From positions 1-24,300 of IMG/VR virus record IMGVR_UViG_3300005664_003410: a DNA stretch of 24,300 nucleotides; one strand, given 5' to 3'. This document shows, piece by piece, positions 8,377-15,834 of this stretch. This DNA comes from a virus. The position numbers and the translations under genes were made by a program. The notes under the pieces were generated by a model. That model was not told where the DNA came from, did not search any database, and was given only the letters and a program-made list of their open reading frames with translations. Numbering within the stretch: the first letter of the stretch is position 1; each line of letters starts with the position of its first letter.

Positions 8377-9312
8377 ATGTCAAAAAGGTTACACACAATA
8401 TTAAATGAACGTTATCGTCCTGATACTTTAGAAGGATATATTTGTAAAGATGAAATTAAATTAAAATTCCAAGAATTTATTGATAAACAAGATATCCCTC
8501 ATCTTTTATTCGCAGGTAAACCTGGTGCAGGTAAAACTACTATTGCTAAAATTTTAATTAAAAATATTGATTGTGATTATTTATATATCAATGCTACAGA
8601 TGAACGTTCAATTGATGTTATGAGAGATAAAGTAGGAGCATTTGCTTCTGCTGGATCTTTTAAGCCCCTCAAAATAGTAATATTAGATGAAGCAACTCAT
8701 ATCTTACAAGCATCTCAAGTTATATTATTAAATATGATGGAAACTTATAGTTTAACTACAAGATTCATATTAACAGGTAACTTCCCAGAAAGACTAATTG
8801 AACCATTAAGAAGCAGATGTCAAGAATTTGATTTATCTCCTCCATCCAAACCCGTTGTAGCAAAACATATTGACGATATTTTAAATAAAGAAAATATTGA
8901 ACATTCCTCCGAAGATATAGTAACAATTGTAAAAAAATTCTATCCTGATTTTCGTAAGATTATAAATAATTGTCAAAAATATACTGTTGATAATGTTTTA
9001 AAACTTGATAATTCAATAAATAATATAGATGATTATTCATTAAATATATTAACTGAATTAAAAACTCCATCATTTAAAACATTTAATAATATTAGACAAA
9101 TAATAGCTAATGCTGAATTAAATGATTATGAAGATTTATATAGATTTTTATATGACAATTTAAAAGAATATTCTAAAGGAAATGATGGGTATATTATTGT
9201 AACAATTGAAGAATATCTTTATCATGCTACATTTAGACTAGATAAAGAAATAAATTTTATGGCTTGCATAAGTAAAATAGTAGAAATAATAAACAATAAA
9301 AAAGTTATATAA
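8377..9312 (+). CDS. Clamp-loader ATPase subunit (T4 gp44 / RFC-like AAA+)
   Basis: AAA+ ATPase that opens the sliding clamp and loads it at primer-template junctions. The N-terminus has ERYRPDTLE, the RFC box typical of loader subunits. Walker A is G47-K-P-G-A-G-K53-T-T, Walker B is VILDEAT (D104, E105, with Thr in place of the usual Asp or His), sensor 1 is LTGNF, and the S146-R-C arginine-finger motif is present. At 311 residues it matches T4 gp44 (319). It would work with the gp62-like subunit encoded two genes downstream and the clamp encoded upstream. Confidence 0.93.
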   Translation: MSKRLHTILNERYRPDTLEGYICKDEIKLKFQEFIDKQDIPHLLFAGKPGAGKTTIAKILIKNIDCDYLYINATDERSIDVMRDKVGAFASAGSFKPLKIVILDEATHILQASQVILLNMMETYSLTTRFILTGNFPERLIEPLRSRCQEFDLSPPSKPVVAKHIDDILNKENIEHSSEDIVTIVKKFYPDFRKIINNCQKYTVDNVLKLDNSINNIDDYSLNILTELKTPSFKTFNNIRQIIANAELNDYEDLYRFLYDNLKEYSKGNDGYIIVTIEEYLYHATFRLDKEINFMACISKIVEIINNKKVI

Positions 9313-9313
9313 A

Positions 9314-9559
9314 ATGAACAAACAACCACAACTACAAGTAGATATTACTCAATCTACACCAATCAAATCAGAAGATGGAGGACAAGTCTTTCAAGAAGCA
9401 ACAATACTAAGAAAAATCAGTAAATTTCTAACTGGTACTAGTGAAGATGCTGTCGTACCTATCCCAGTATTTGTTGATATAAAAACAAATAAAATATTAT
9501 TAGAAATGCTTCCTAAAGAATTGAGAGCAGAATATGAAGAGTACAACAAAACAGTCTAA
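9314..9559 (+). CDS. Small hypothetical protein, 81 residues
   Basis: Lies one base after the clamp-loader ATPase stop and overlaps the start of the next gene by 26 bp, so it is embedded in the loader operon. The N-terminal half is polar and probably disordered (MNKQPQLQVDITQSTP...); the second half has VVPIPVFVDIKTNKILLEML followed by a charged helix. No domain was recognised. Its place between the two loader subunits makes a replication-linked role plausible but unproven. Confidence 0.65.
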   Translation: MNKQPQLQVDITQSTPIKSEDGGQVFQEATILRKISKFLTGTSEDAVVPIPVFVDIKTNKILLEMLPKELRAEYEEYNKTV

Positions 9560-9986
9560 ACCGTTTTCTATATTTGATTTTTTAAAAGCTATTATTGATA
9601 TTAAACCATCATGGGATACTTTTACTCTTGAACAACAAAAAATATTTAATGGATACATGATTAATAAATTTTTAAGCATGAATTCTAAATATATTGAAGT
9701 TGTAAATTATGTTCAAGGTTTTAACATTAAAGATAGTGAAAAATTATATAATATATATTGTGAAGTTATTCCTCAATCAAAAAATACTTATTCACCGTTT
9801 ATAAAATCAAATAAAAAATCCCCTATAAATCCTGAATTATCTAAACATATTTCTAATTATTTTGAATGTTCAACTTCTGAAGCAGAAGAATATATAACAT
9901 TAACAGATAAAGAATTCATTCAGGATATTTTAACTAAACAAGGGATTGATGAAAAAGAAATTAAAAAAATAACAAAAAATGGCTAA
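9534..9986 (+). CDS. Probable clamp-loader small subunit (T4 gp62-like)
   Basis: A 150-residue helical protein in the position where T4-like phages encode gp62. It has the general plan of phage gp62: an N-terminal FDFLKAI segment, a tryptophan (PSWDTF), NGYMINKFLSM (the Y/F-x-x-N-R-x-L-S pattern), a central YNIYCEVIPQ helix, PFIK, then a C-terminal unit of aromatic-rich helix plus SEAEEYITL and a final helix. T4 gp62 is somewhat longer (187). It has no ATPase motifs, as expected for this subunit, which completes the pentameric loader with four gp44. The call depends on pattern plus neighbours, so it is moderate. Its end overlaps the next gene by 8 bp. Confidence 0.65.
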   Translation: MKSTTKQSKPFSIFDFLKAIIDIKPSWDTFTLEQQKIFNGYMINKFLSMNSKYIEVVNYVQGFNIKDSEKLYNIYCEVIPQSKNTYSPFIKSNKKSPINPELSKHISNYFECSTSEAEEYITLTDKEFIQDILTKQGIDEKEIKKITKNG

Positions 9987-10332
9987 AGAAGAAATATCTG
10001 TTATCGAACAATTAGAAAAAGAATACCCAACCATAGCGGCTGGATATAAACAAATCATTAAAGAGCAATATGCTTTATTTGCACAAAAGATGCTAGATTA
10101 TGGAGTTGATAATATATCAATGGGTACTAGATTAGAAAGTCCTGAAGATAAAAAATTATCATTAACAGCAATTTGGATTCGTTGTAATGATAAAATGAAT
10201 AGATTAAAAAATCTAGTATTGTTTAATAAAAAAAATCAAGTAGAAAATGAACCAACAACCGATTCATATATGGATTTAGTTAATTATAACATCATCGCTC
10301 AACTTGTTTCAAAAGATCTTTGGAAAAAATAA
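9979..10332 (+). CDS. DUF1599 / Nmad1-like protein (nucleotide-modification associated)
   Basis: A 117-residue helical protein. Its C-terminal half matches the pattern of DUF1599, also called nucleotide modification associated domain 1: R68-C-N-D-K72-M-N-R75-LKNL followed by E91-x3-D95-S-x-x-DLVNYNIIA, and an earlier DYG segment. The family occurs in phages and has been predicted, not shown, to act with DNA-base modification. The spaced acidic residues on helices also recall MazG-type pyrophosphohydrolases. It overlaps the gp62-like gene by 8 bp. Substrate and activity are unknown. Confidence 0.6.
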   Translation: MAKEEISVIEQLEKEYPTIAAGYKQIIKEQYALFAQKMLDYGVDNISMGTRLESPEDKKLSLTAIWIRCNDKMNRLKNLVLFNKKNQVENEPTTDSYMDLVNYNIIAQLVSKDLWKK

Positions 10333-10348
10333 TAAAAATGTTTTTTAG

Positions 10349-10361
10349 CAATATTTATAAT
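10349..10361 (+). repeat. 13-base motif shared by two homing-endonuclease leaders
   Basis: CAATATTTATAAT stands 12 bp before the HNH endonuclease ATG. The same 13 bases recur at 16872-16884, directly before the short ORF leading the first GIY-YIG gene. It contains AATATTTA (one mismatch from the TATATTTA element of candidate promoters elsewhere) and TATAAT. It may be a shared promoter or part of a transferred 5' module. Confidence 0.35.
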
Positions 10362-10373
10362 AAAACATAAATT

Positions 10374-10961
10374 ATGGCAAACAAATATTGGACTAAAGAA
10401 AAGCAAAAAGAGTATTATGAACGTAAAGGTAAGGAATTAGCTAAAAAATATTATCAAAATAATAAACAAGATAGAAAAGAATATCAATCTGAATATTATC
10501 AAGATAATAAAACGGAACAATATAAAAAGAATAGAGAACGTTTAGCTAAAAATAAAGAAAAATATAATGAAACAATTGATAAATGGAGAGAAAAAAATAA
10601 AGAAAAACTAAGAGTTAGACAACGAGAATACATGAAAAAATATCGTAAAAACTCTCCCACTTATCGACTTAGAGAAAACATTGGACATTATATAAGACAA
10701 GCTTTAGTAGATTCTATTCCTAAATCTGGTACATATAAAAAATATCTTGGGTGTTCAATAAATGAATATAAACAATATTTGGAAAAATTATTCCAACCCG
10801 AGATGACTTGGGAAAATTATGGAATATATTGGGAAATAGATCATATAAAAGCAATTTCAAATTTTGATTTAACTAAAGAAGAAGAAATATTAAAAGCATT
10901 CCATTACTTAAATACTCAACCATTATCAATAAAAGAAAATAGACAAAAAAGCAACAAATAA
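10374..10961 (+). CDS. HNH homing endonuclease
   Basis: Free-standing site-specific nuclease of the phage type. The N-terminal 90 residues are Lys, Tyr and Gln-rich imperfect repeats (KKYYQNNK, EYYQDNK, WREKNKEK), probably a DNA-binding arm. The C-terminus holds the HNH core: WEIDH with D156 and H157, an aromatic-rich spacer with FHYLN (N180) and TQPL, then KENRQKSNK, matching the common phage IDHI...NLQPL...N-x-x-K-x-NK pattern. It interrupts an operon between the DUF1599-like gene and the PD-(D/E)XK nuclease, as mobile endonucleases often do, and its stop overlaps the next ATG (TAATG). It is expected to spread its own locus during mixed infection. Confidence 0.88.
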   Translation: MANKYWTKEKQKEYYERKGKELAKKYYQNNKQDRKEYQSEYYQDNKTEQYKKNRERLAKNKEKYNETIDKWREKNKEKLRVRQREYMKKYRKNSPTYRLRENIGHYIRQALVDSIPKSGTYKKYLGCSINEYKQYLEKLFQPEMTWENYGIYWEIDHIKAISNFDLTKEEEILKAFHYLNTQPLSIKENRQKSNK

Positions 10962-11917
10962 TGTCTAAAACTAAACAAACCCCTTCTATAGTAAAACAAA
11001 TTCGTGATTTTGTTCCACAGGAAATAAATTATGCTTTTCAAAAAAGTATTTCTTATTCCCAATTATCAATGTATTTATCATGTCCTAAAAAATGGGCATT
11101 ACAATATAGAGATGGTCATAAAATATACAATCAATCTATTAATATGACTTTTGGTACTTCAATTCATGAAACATTACAAAATTATCTTCATGTATTATAT
11201 ACTGAAAGTGGTGTTAAAGCTGATGAAATAGATCTAGAAGATCATTTTGAAGAAAGATTTAAAGAAAACTATTCTAAAGGATATAAAGATAATAAAAATA
11301 TCCACTTTAGTAATTCTGAAGAAATGAGAGAATTTTTTGATGATGGAATAGCTATTTTAGAATTTATAAAAAAGAAAAGAGGAGAATATTTTAGCATAAG
11401 AGATTGGCATTTAGTAGGGATTGAAATCCCTATAGTTCTTTCCCCAGATAAACGATATAATAATATTTTATATAGTGGATTTATAGATTTAGTTTTATAC
11501 CATGAAGCTACAGAAAAATTTGTTATATATGATATAAAAACTAGTACTAGAGGATGGACAGATAAAGAAAAAAAAGATGAAATAAAACAATTTCAAATTT
11601 TACTTTATAAACAATTTTTTAGTGAACAATTTGGAGTACCTGAAGAAAATATAGATGTTGAATTTTTTATAGTTAAAAGAAAAATTTGGGAAGAATGTGA
11701 ATTTCCTCAAAAACGAGTACAACAATTCTCCCCATCAAATGGAAAAACCAAATTAAAAAAGGCTAGAACTGCGTTAAATAAATTTATTGAAGAAATATTC
11801 ACCATAGATGGGACTTATAATGCCGCAGATCACCTCCCTACCCCATCCAAATCCACTTGTAAATATTGTCCATATAAAACCAAAAAAGAATTATGTGATA
11901 AGGCTATCCTTCACTAA
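10961..11917 (+). CDS. PD-(D/E)XK nuclease, Cas4/RecB-type, with Fe-S cysteines
   Basis: Predicted DNA exonuclease or endonuclease of 318 residues. Motifs in order: SYSQLSMYLSCPKKW with C41; GTSIHE with H69; E155 in GIEIPI; G173-F-I-D176; Y190-D191-I-K193 (the D-x-K core); QFQILLY with Q212 and Y216; and C300-KYC303-P followed by C312. One N-terminal and three C-terminal cysteines in this spacing are how Cas4 and AddB bind a 4Fe-4S cluster. No CRISPR array or other cas gene is visible, so it is more likely a phage recombination or end-processing nuclease than an adaptation factor. It may depend on other replication proteins of the operon. Confidence 0.88.
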   Translation: MSKTKQTPSIVKQIRDFVPQEINYAFQKSISYSQLSMYLSCPKKWALQYRDGHKIYNQSINMTFGTSIHETLQNYLHVLYTESGVKADEIDLEDHFEERFKENYSKGYKDNKNIHFSNSEEMREFFDDGIAILEFIKKKRGEYFSIRDWHLVGIEIPIVLSPDKRYNNILYSGFIDLVLYHEATEKFVIYDIKTSTRGWTDKEKKDEIKQFQILLYKQFFSEQFGVPEENIDVEFFIVKRKIWEECEFPQKRVQQFSPSNGKTKLKKARTALNKFIEEIFTIDGTYNAADHLPTPSKSTCKYCPYKTKKELCDKAILH

Positions 11918-11946
11918 TATTATATATTTATATACAAAATAAAGTC

Positions 11947-12135
11947 ATGGAAAATCAAACCCAATTAACATCTGTAAAAGTAGATAAAGAGCTATTTAAT
12001 ACTTTTAAGATAGAATGCGTAAAAAGGAAATTTAGTTTAAATAAGCTTGTGAATCGAACAATGGATTTATACCTTACAGATGAAAATTTTAGAAAACAAG
12101 TTTCTAATTACATTAATCCTAAAATTAACGAATAA
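11947..12135 (+). CDS. Ribbon-helix-helix protein
   Basis: A 62-residue protein with an Arc/CopG-type pattern: a short strand (LTSVKVDKEL), a first helix (FNTFKIECVKRK), the turn FSLNKLVN, and a second helix (RTMDLYL). Such proteins dimerise and bind DNA through the strand pair; many are autorepressors. The 29 bp gap before it holds TATATTTA at 11923-11930, the same -7-like element seen before other genes, but no TTTG at the expected distance. It stands at the border between the replication block and the glycan cassette, so it could regulate either. Targets are unknown. Confidence 0.7.
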   Translation: MENQTQLTSVKVDKELFNTFKIECVKRKFSLNKLVNRTMDLYLTDENFRKQVSNYINPKINE

Positions 12136-12156
12136 CCCAACCAAAAATTAGTTTTT

Positions 12157-13593
12157 ATGAATTCAAGTTTTGCTTATCTTCCTCCAAATGAGAGGAAAAA
12201 AATCCTATTAATTTGTGACGATATAAGAGTACATTCAGGAGTAGCTACAGTTGCTCGAGAAATGGTACTTAACACTGCTCAACATTTTAATTGGGTACAA
12301 ATTGCTGGAGCTATAAATCATCCAGATAAAGGAAAAAAATTAGATTTATCTCAAGATACTAATACAACTACTGGATTGAAAGATTCTTCAATCCAAATTT
12401 ACCCAACTGATGGGTATGGTGATCCAAATATTATAAGAAATTTGATTCGTTTGGAAAAACCAGATGCAATATTTTTGATTACTGACCCAAGATATTTTAT
12501 GTGGTTATTTCAAATCGAAAATGAGATTCGTAGAAAAATTCCTATTGTATATCTTAACATTTGGGATGACTACCCAGCACCAATGTATAATAGACCATAT
12601 TATGAGGCTTGTGATGCTTTATTAGGAATTTCTAAACAAACAGTTAATATTAATAAATTAGTATTAGGTGATAAAGCAAAAAACAAACTTATTGAATATG
12701 TTCCTCACGGATTAAATCATGATATATTTAAACCTATTGATCAAAACGATCCTGAGTTTAAAGCATTTAAAAGTCAAATGTTTAAAGGAAAAGAATATGA
12801 TTTTGTTTTATTCTTTAACTCAAGAAATATTCGTAGAAAACAAATTCCAGATACTCTTTTAGCATATAAATATTTCATAGATCAATTACCTGAAGAAAAA
12901 GCTAAAAAATGTGCCTTTTTACTTCACACCCAAGTCATAGATGATAATGGAACAGATTTAAAAGCAGTATGTGATTTTTTATTTGACAATAATGAAAAAT
13001 ACAACATCATATTCTCAGAAAAACCATTACCACCACAACAAATGAATTATTTGTATAATATGACTAACGTACAAATATTATTAACAAGTAATGAAGGATG
13101 GGGATTAAGTTTAACAGAAGCGATTTTAGCAGGAAATCCAATTATAGCAAATGTAACTGGTGGAATGCAAGATCAAATGCGTTTTGTTAAGGATAATAAA
13201 TGGATTGATTTTGATAAAGATTTTCCTTCAAACCATAATGGTACTACTAAAGAACATGGAGAGTGGGCATTACCAGTTTATCCAAGTAATAGATCAATAC
13301 AAGGTTCTCCAGTCACACCTTATATTTGGGATGATAGATGTAAAGCAGAAGATGCTGCTGAACAAATCAAATTTGCTTATGAATTAGGTAAAGAAGGATG
13401 TAAAAAAAGAGGATTAGCAGGTCGTGAATGGGCTTTAAGTGATGAAGCAGGATTTACAGGAGAAAAAATGGGTAAAAGAATTATAGAAAATTTAGATAAT
13501 TTATTTAAAACTTGGAAACCCAGAGAAAAATTCGAATTATTAAATACAAAGAATGTTGAAAAAAGAGTTTTAAACCATAAATTATTATACTAA
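12157..13593 (+). CDS. Glycosyltransferase, GT-B fold (GT4-like)
   Basis: Predicted retaining glycosyltransferase of 478 residues using a nucleotide-sugar donor. The N-terminal Rossmann domain begins ILLICDDIRVHSGVATVARE, with the glycine-rich loop near the acceptor site. The C-terminal domain has the family signature E313-GWGLSLT-E321-AILAGNP (E-x7-E), contacting the donor sugar. A middle segment, YVPHGLNHDIFKP, is the usual linker leading to the second domain. There is no signal peptide or membrane helix, so it acts in the cytoplasm. The acceptor could be DNA, a virion protein or a lipid-linked glycan. Another GT-B enzyme follows after one small gene. Confidence 0.87.
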   Translation: MNSSFAYLPPNERKKILLICDDIRVHSGVATVAREMVLNTAQHFNWVQIAGAINHPDKGKKLDLSQDTNTTTGLKDSSIQIYPTDGYGDPNIIRNLIRLEKPDAIFLITDPRYFMWLFQIENEIRRKIPIVYLNIWDDYPAPMYNRPYYEACDALLGISKQTVNINKLVLGDKAKNKLIEYVPHGLNHDIFKPIDQNDPEFKAFKSQMFKGKEYDFVLFFNSRNIRRKQIPDTLLAYKYFIDQLPEEKAKKCAFLLHTQVIDDNGTDLKAVCDFLFDNNEKYNIIFSEKPLPPQQMNYLYNMTNVQILLTSNEGWGLSLTEAILAGNPIIANVTGGMQDQMRFVKDNKWIDFDKDFPSNHNGTTKEHGEWALPVYPSNRSIQGSPVTPYIWDDRCKAEDAAEQIKFAYELGKEGCKKRGLAGREWALSDEAGFTGEKMGKRIIENLDNLFKTWKPREKFELLNTKNVEKRVLNHKLLY

Positions 13594-13595
13594 AA

Positions 13596-13730
13596 ATGAG
13601 CAAATCATCAACCCAACAAAAAATCAGTTGTTTAATACAAGCATTACCTAGCTTTCAAGCTAGCTATAAAAAATATTTAGCATCAAGAAGACAAGGAACA
13701 CGTCCTAAAAAACAATCTAAAAATAATTAA
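13596..13730 (+). CDS. Small basic protein, 44 residues
   Basis: An ATG 3 bases after the preceding stop opens a 44-codon frame ending in TAA at 13728-13730, three bases before the next gene. The product (MSKSSTQQKISCLIQALPSF...) ends in a strongly basic tail (RRQGTRPKKQSKNN), suggesting nucleic-acid binding or disorder. It exactly fills a 140 bp gap between two glycosyltransferase genes, which favours a real gene. No family was recognised. Confidence 0.6.
   Translation: MSKSSTQQKISCLIQALPSFQASYKKYLASRRQGTRPKKQSKNN
13648..13663. repeat. Inverted repeat inside the 44-residue ORF
   Basis: CTAGCTT-TC-AAGCTAG has 7-base arms around a 2-base centre. As RNA it could form a 6 bp stem with a four-base loop. 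It is not followed by a T-run, so it is not a standard terminator. Function unknown; it may be incidental. Confidence 0.3.
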
Positions 13731-13733
13731 TTT

Positions 13734-15044
13734 ATGAGTAAAAATACTTGCGTTATTTACGCACCAATAGATACCTTATCAGGTTATGGAGCTAGAGCTC
13801 GTGATACAGTTAAATCAATAATTCAACTTAAAAAAGAAGAATGGGATATTAAAATCATTCCTTGTAATTGGGGGAATACACCTACAGGATTTATTGAAGA
13901 AAATCCTGAATGGAAATTTCTTGAATCATATATAATTAATGGACAATTAACCACTCAACCAGATATTTTTGTTTGGATAACTGTACCAAATGAATTTCAA
14001 AAAGTAGGTAAATACAATATTGGTATTACAGCAGGTTTAGAAACAACTTTAGTACCAGGTGATTGGATTGAAGGAGTAAATAAAATGGATTTAGTACTTG
14101 TTTCATCTGAACATTCTAAAAAAGCATTTTTAGATTCTAAGTTTCAAAGAGTAAATGATCAAACAAAACAAGTAGAAGGTATAGTTGAAGTAAAAACTCC
14201 CATTGAAGTTATTTTTGAAGGTATTGATACTAATATTTATAAACATTTAGGAGAAATTCCAAAAAATAAAGAAATAGGAAATTTAAAATCAATTCCTGAA
14301 AGTATTTGTTATTTGTTTGTAGGACATTGGCTTCCAGGAGATCTAGGAGAAGATAGAAAAAATGTAGGTTTATTAATTAAAGCATTTCTTGAAACATTTA
14401 AAAATAAAAAAACAAAACCTGCATTAATTTTAAAAACATCAATTGTTGGTCCATCTTATATGGATAGAGATGAAATCTTAAAACGTATCCAACAAATTAG
14501 AGACACAGTTAATTCACCAGATTTACCTAATATTTATTTATTGCATGGTGAATTTACAGATGAAGAAATGAATGAAATATACAATCATCCAAAAGTAAAA
14601 TTAATGGTATCTCTTACTAAAGGAGAAGGATTTGGACGCCCATTACTTGAATTTACTCAAAGTAAAAAACCAATTCTAACAACTAATTGGAGTGGACATT
14701 TAGATTTCTTAAATACTGGATTTACAACACTAATTTCAGGTACATTAACAAATGTTCATCCAAGTGCTGCTAATCAATTTTTAATGAAAGAATCTCAATG
14801 GTTTTCTCCCGATTTAGGTAGGGTAGGATATTATTTAAAAGATATATTTGAAAATTATGAAGATTATGTTGATGGAGGAAAACGTCAAGCATATCATTCA
14901 AAACAAAATTTCTCATTTGAAAAAATGAATGAAAAAATGGCTGAGTATTTAAAACGTATTCCTGAATTTCCAAAACAAATTCAATTGAAATTACCACAAC
15001 TTAAAAAAATCGAATTGCCTAAATTACAAAAACTAGAAAAATAA
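13734..15044 (+). CDS. Glycosyltransferase, GT-B fold (GT4-like), with repetitive tail
   Basis: A 436-residue predicted glycosyltransferase. The N-terminal domain has CVIYAPIDTLSGYGARARD, a glycine-rich loop like that of the previous enzyme, and the C-terminal domain has E298-GFGRPLL-E306 (E-x7-E) followed by KKPILTTNWSGH. VIFEGIDTNIYK at about 161-172 is the interdomain segment. The last 20 or so residues form a Leu, Pro and Lys repeat (LPQLKKIELPKLQKLEK), unlike the rest, possibly a binding tail. Donor and acceptor are unknown. The two GT-B proteins are not close copies, so they probably add different sugars or act on different acceptors. Confidence 0.87.
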   Translation: MSKNTCVIYAPIDTLSGYGARARDTVKSIIQLKKEEWDIKIIPCNWGNTPTGFIEENPEWKFLESYIINGQLTTQPDIFVWITVPNEFQKVGKYNIGITAGLETTLVPGDWIEGVNKMDLVLVSSEHSKKAFLDSKFQRVNDQTKQVEGIVEVKTPIEVIFEGIDTNIYKHLGEIPKNKEIGNLKSIPESICYLFVGHWLPGDLGEDRKNVGLLIKAFLETFKNKKTKPALILKTSIVGPSYMDRDEILKRIQQIRDTVNSPDLPNIYLLHGEFTDEEMNEIYNHPKVKLMVSLTKGEGFGRPLLEFTQSKKPILTTNWSGHLDFLNTGFTTLISGTLTNVHPSAANQFLMKESQWFSPDLGRVGYYLKDIFENYEDYVDGGKRQAYHSKQNFSFEKMNEKMAEYLKRIPEFPKQIQLKLPQLKKIELPKLQKLEK

Positions 15045-15066
15045 AAATCAAAAAAACAACAAAAAA

Positions 15067-15825
15067 ATGAAAAAACTTATATTTACTTTATTCACATTAA
15101 TTTCTCTTAGTGTTTTATTCTCATGTCAAAATACTACTAATCCAACATCAACATCACAATATACAGATGTAATCATTAGAAATTCATCTAAATTAGACAG
15201 TGTTCAAGTATTTGTTACACTTCAATCTACTGAAAGTATTATTGGAAAATTTGGAATGGATTCAACAAATTTCAATCCTAACAGTAAAAACCCAGATGGT
15301 AGTCCCGTTACATGTAAAGGAGTATTTTGGGCATATAAAAATATAGAATACCATTTAGGCGATACAGCTACACTTTATGGTGCTGTAGTTAGTTTTGGAG
15401 CAGATAATTATGCTTGTGATGCTGCTATATCACATGGTTGGGAATATGGAGTAAATATCTTTGAATTTACAGTCAACACACCAAGTACAGGTAATGAATC
15501 AACTGATTTATCGTGTTTAGATGGTTTAAATTCATTTCTACAATTAACAGTTTCAGATACAGTTAATTGGATTGCTGGCGGGAATGTATTCAAAAACCCA
15601 GCAAAAAATAATTGGCCATTAAATACAAATTGTAATATAATTGGTGTGTATCCATATCATTGTGATGTATGTATAGATACATTAACACCACCACATCCAG
15701 TATGTTTTCAATTTGAAGGATGTTCATCAAATTCTGTTAATAATTGTCAATTAGATAGAGCAACAGTTCGTGGAGGAAATATTAAATGTGAATTTTTAGG
15801 ATTCACTCCAGTACCAATGAAATAA
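15067..15825 (+). CDS. Cysteine-rich secreted lipoprotein
   Basis: A 252-residue protein with a lipoprotein signal: MKK, a hydrophobic stretch (LIFTLFTLISLSV), and the lipobox L17-F-S-C20. Cleavage before C20 and acylation are predicted; the mature protein begins CQNTTNPTSTS, a flexible Ser/Thr/Asn linker. The rest is rich in beta-type sequence and has ten further cysteines, enough for five disulfides, which fits an oxidising compartment. Faint similarity in layout to thaumatin-like folds (F-E-F-T-V-N ... D-L-S-x-L-D-G) was noticed but is not firm. It could be a surface protein altering the infected cell, for instance in superinfection exclusion. No known family was recognised. Confidence 0.8.
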   Translation: MKKLIFTLFTLISLSVLFSCQNTTNPTSTSQYTDVIIRNSSKLDSVQVFVTLQSTESIIGKFGMDSTNFNPNSKNPDGSPVTCKGVFWAYKNIEYHLGDTATLYGAVVSFGADNYACDAAISHGWEYGVNIFEFTVNTPSTGNESTDLSCLDGLNSFLQLTVSDTVNWIAGGNVFKNPAKNNWPLNTNCNIIGVYPYHCDVCIDTLTPPHPVCFQFEGCSSNSVNNCQLDRATVRGGNIKCEFLGFTPVPMK

Positions 15826-15834
15826 TTATAAAAA

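Noticed and set aside
10961-11917. The Cas4-like nuclease as part of a CRISPR system
   Set aside because: No repeat-spacer array or other cas gene is present in the window.
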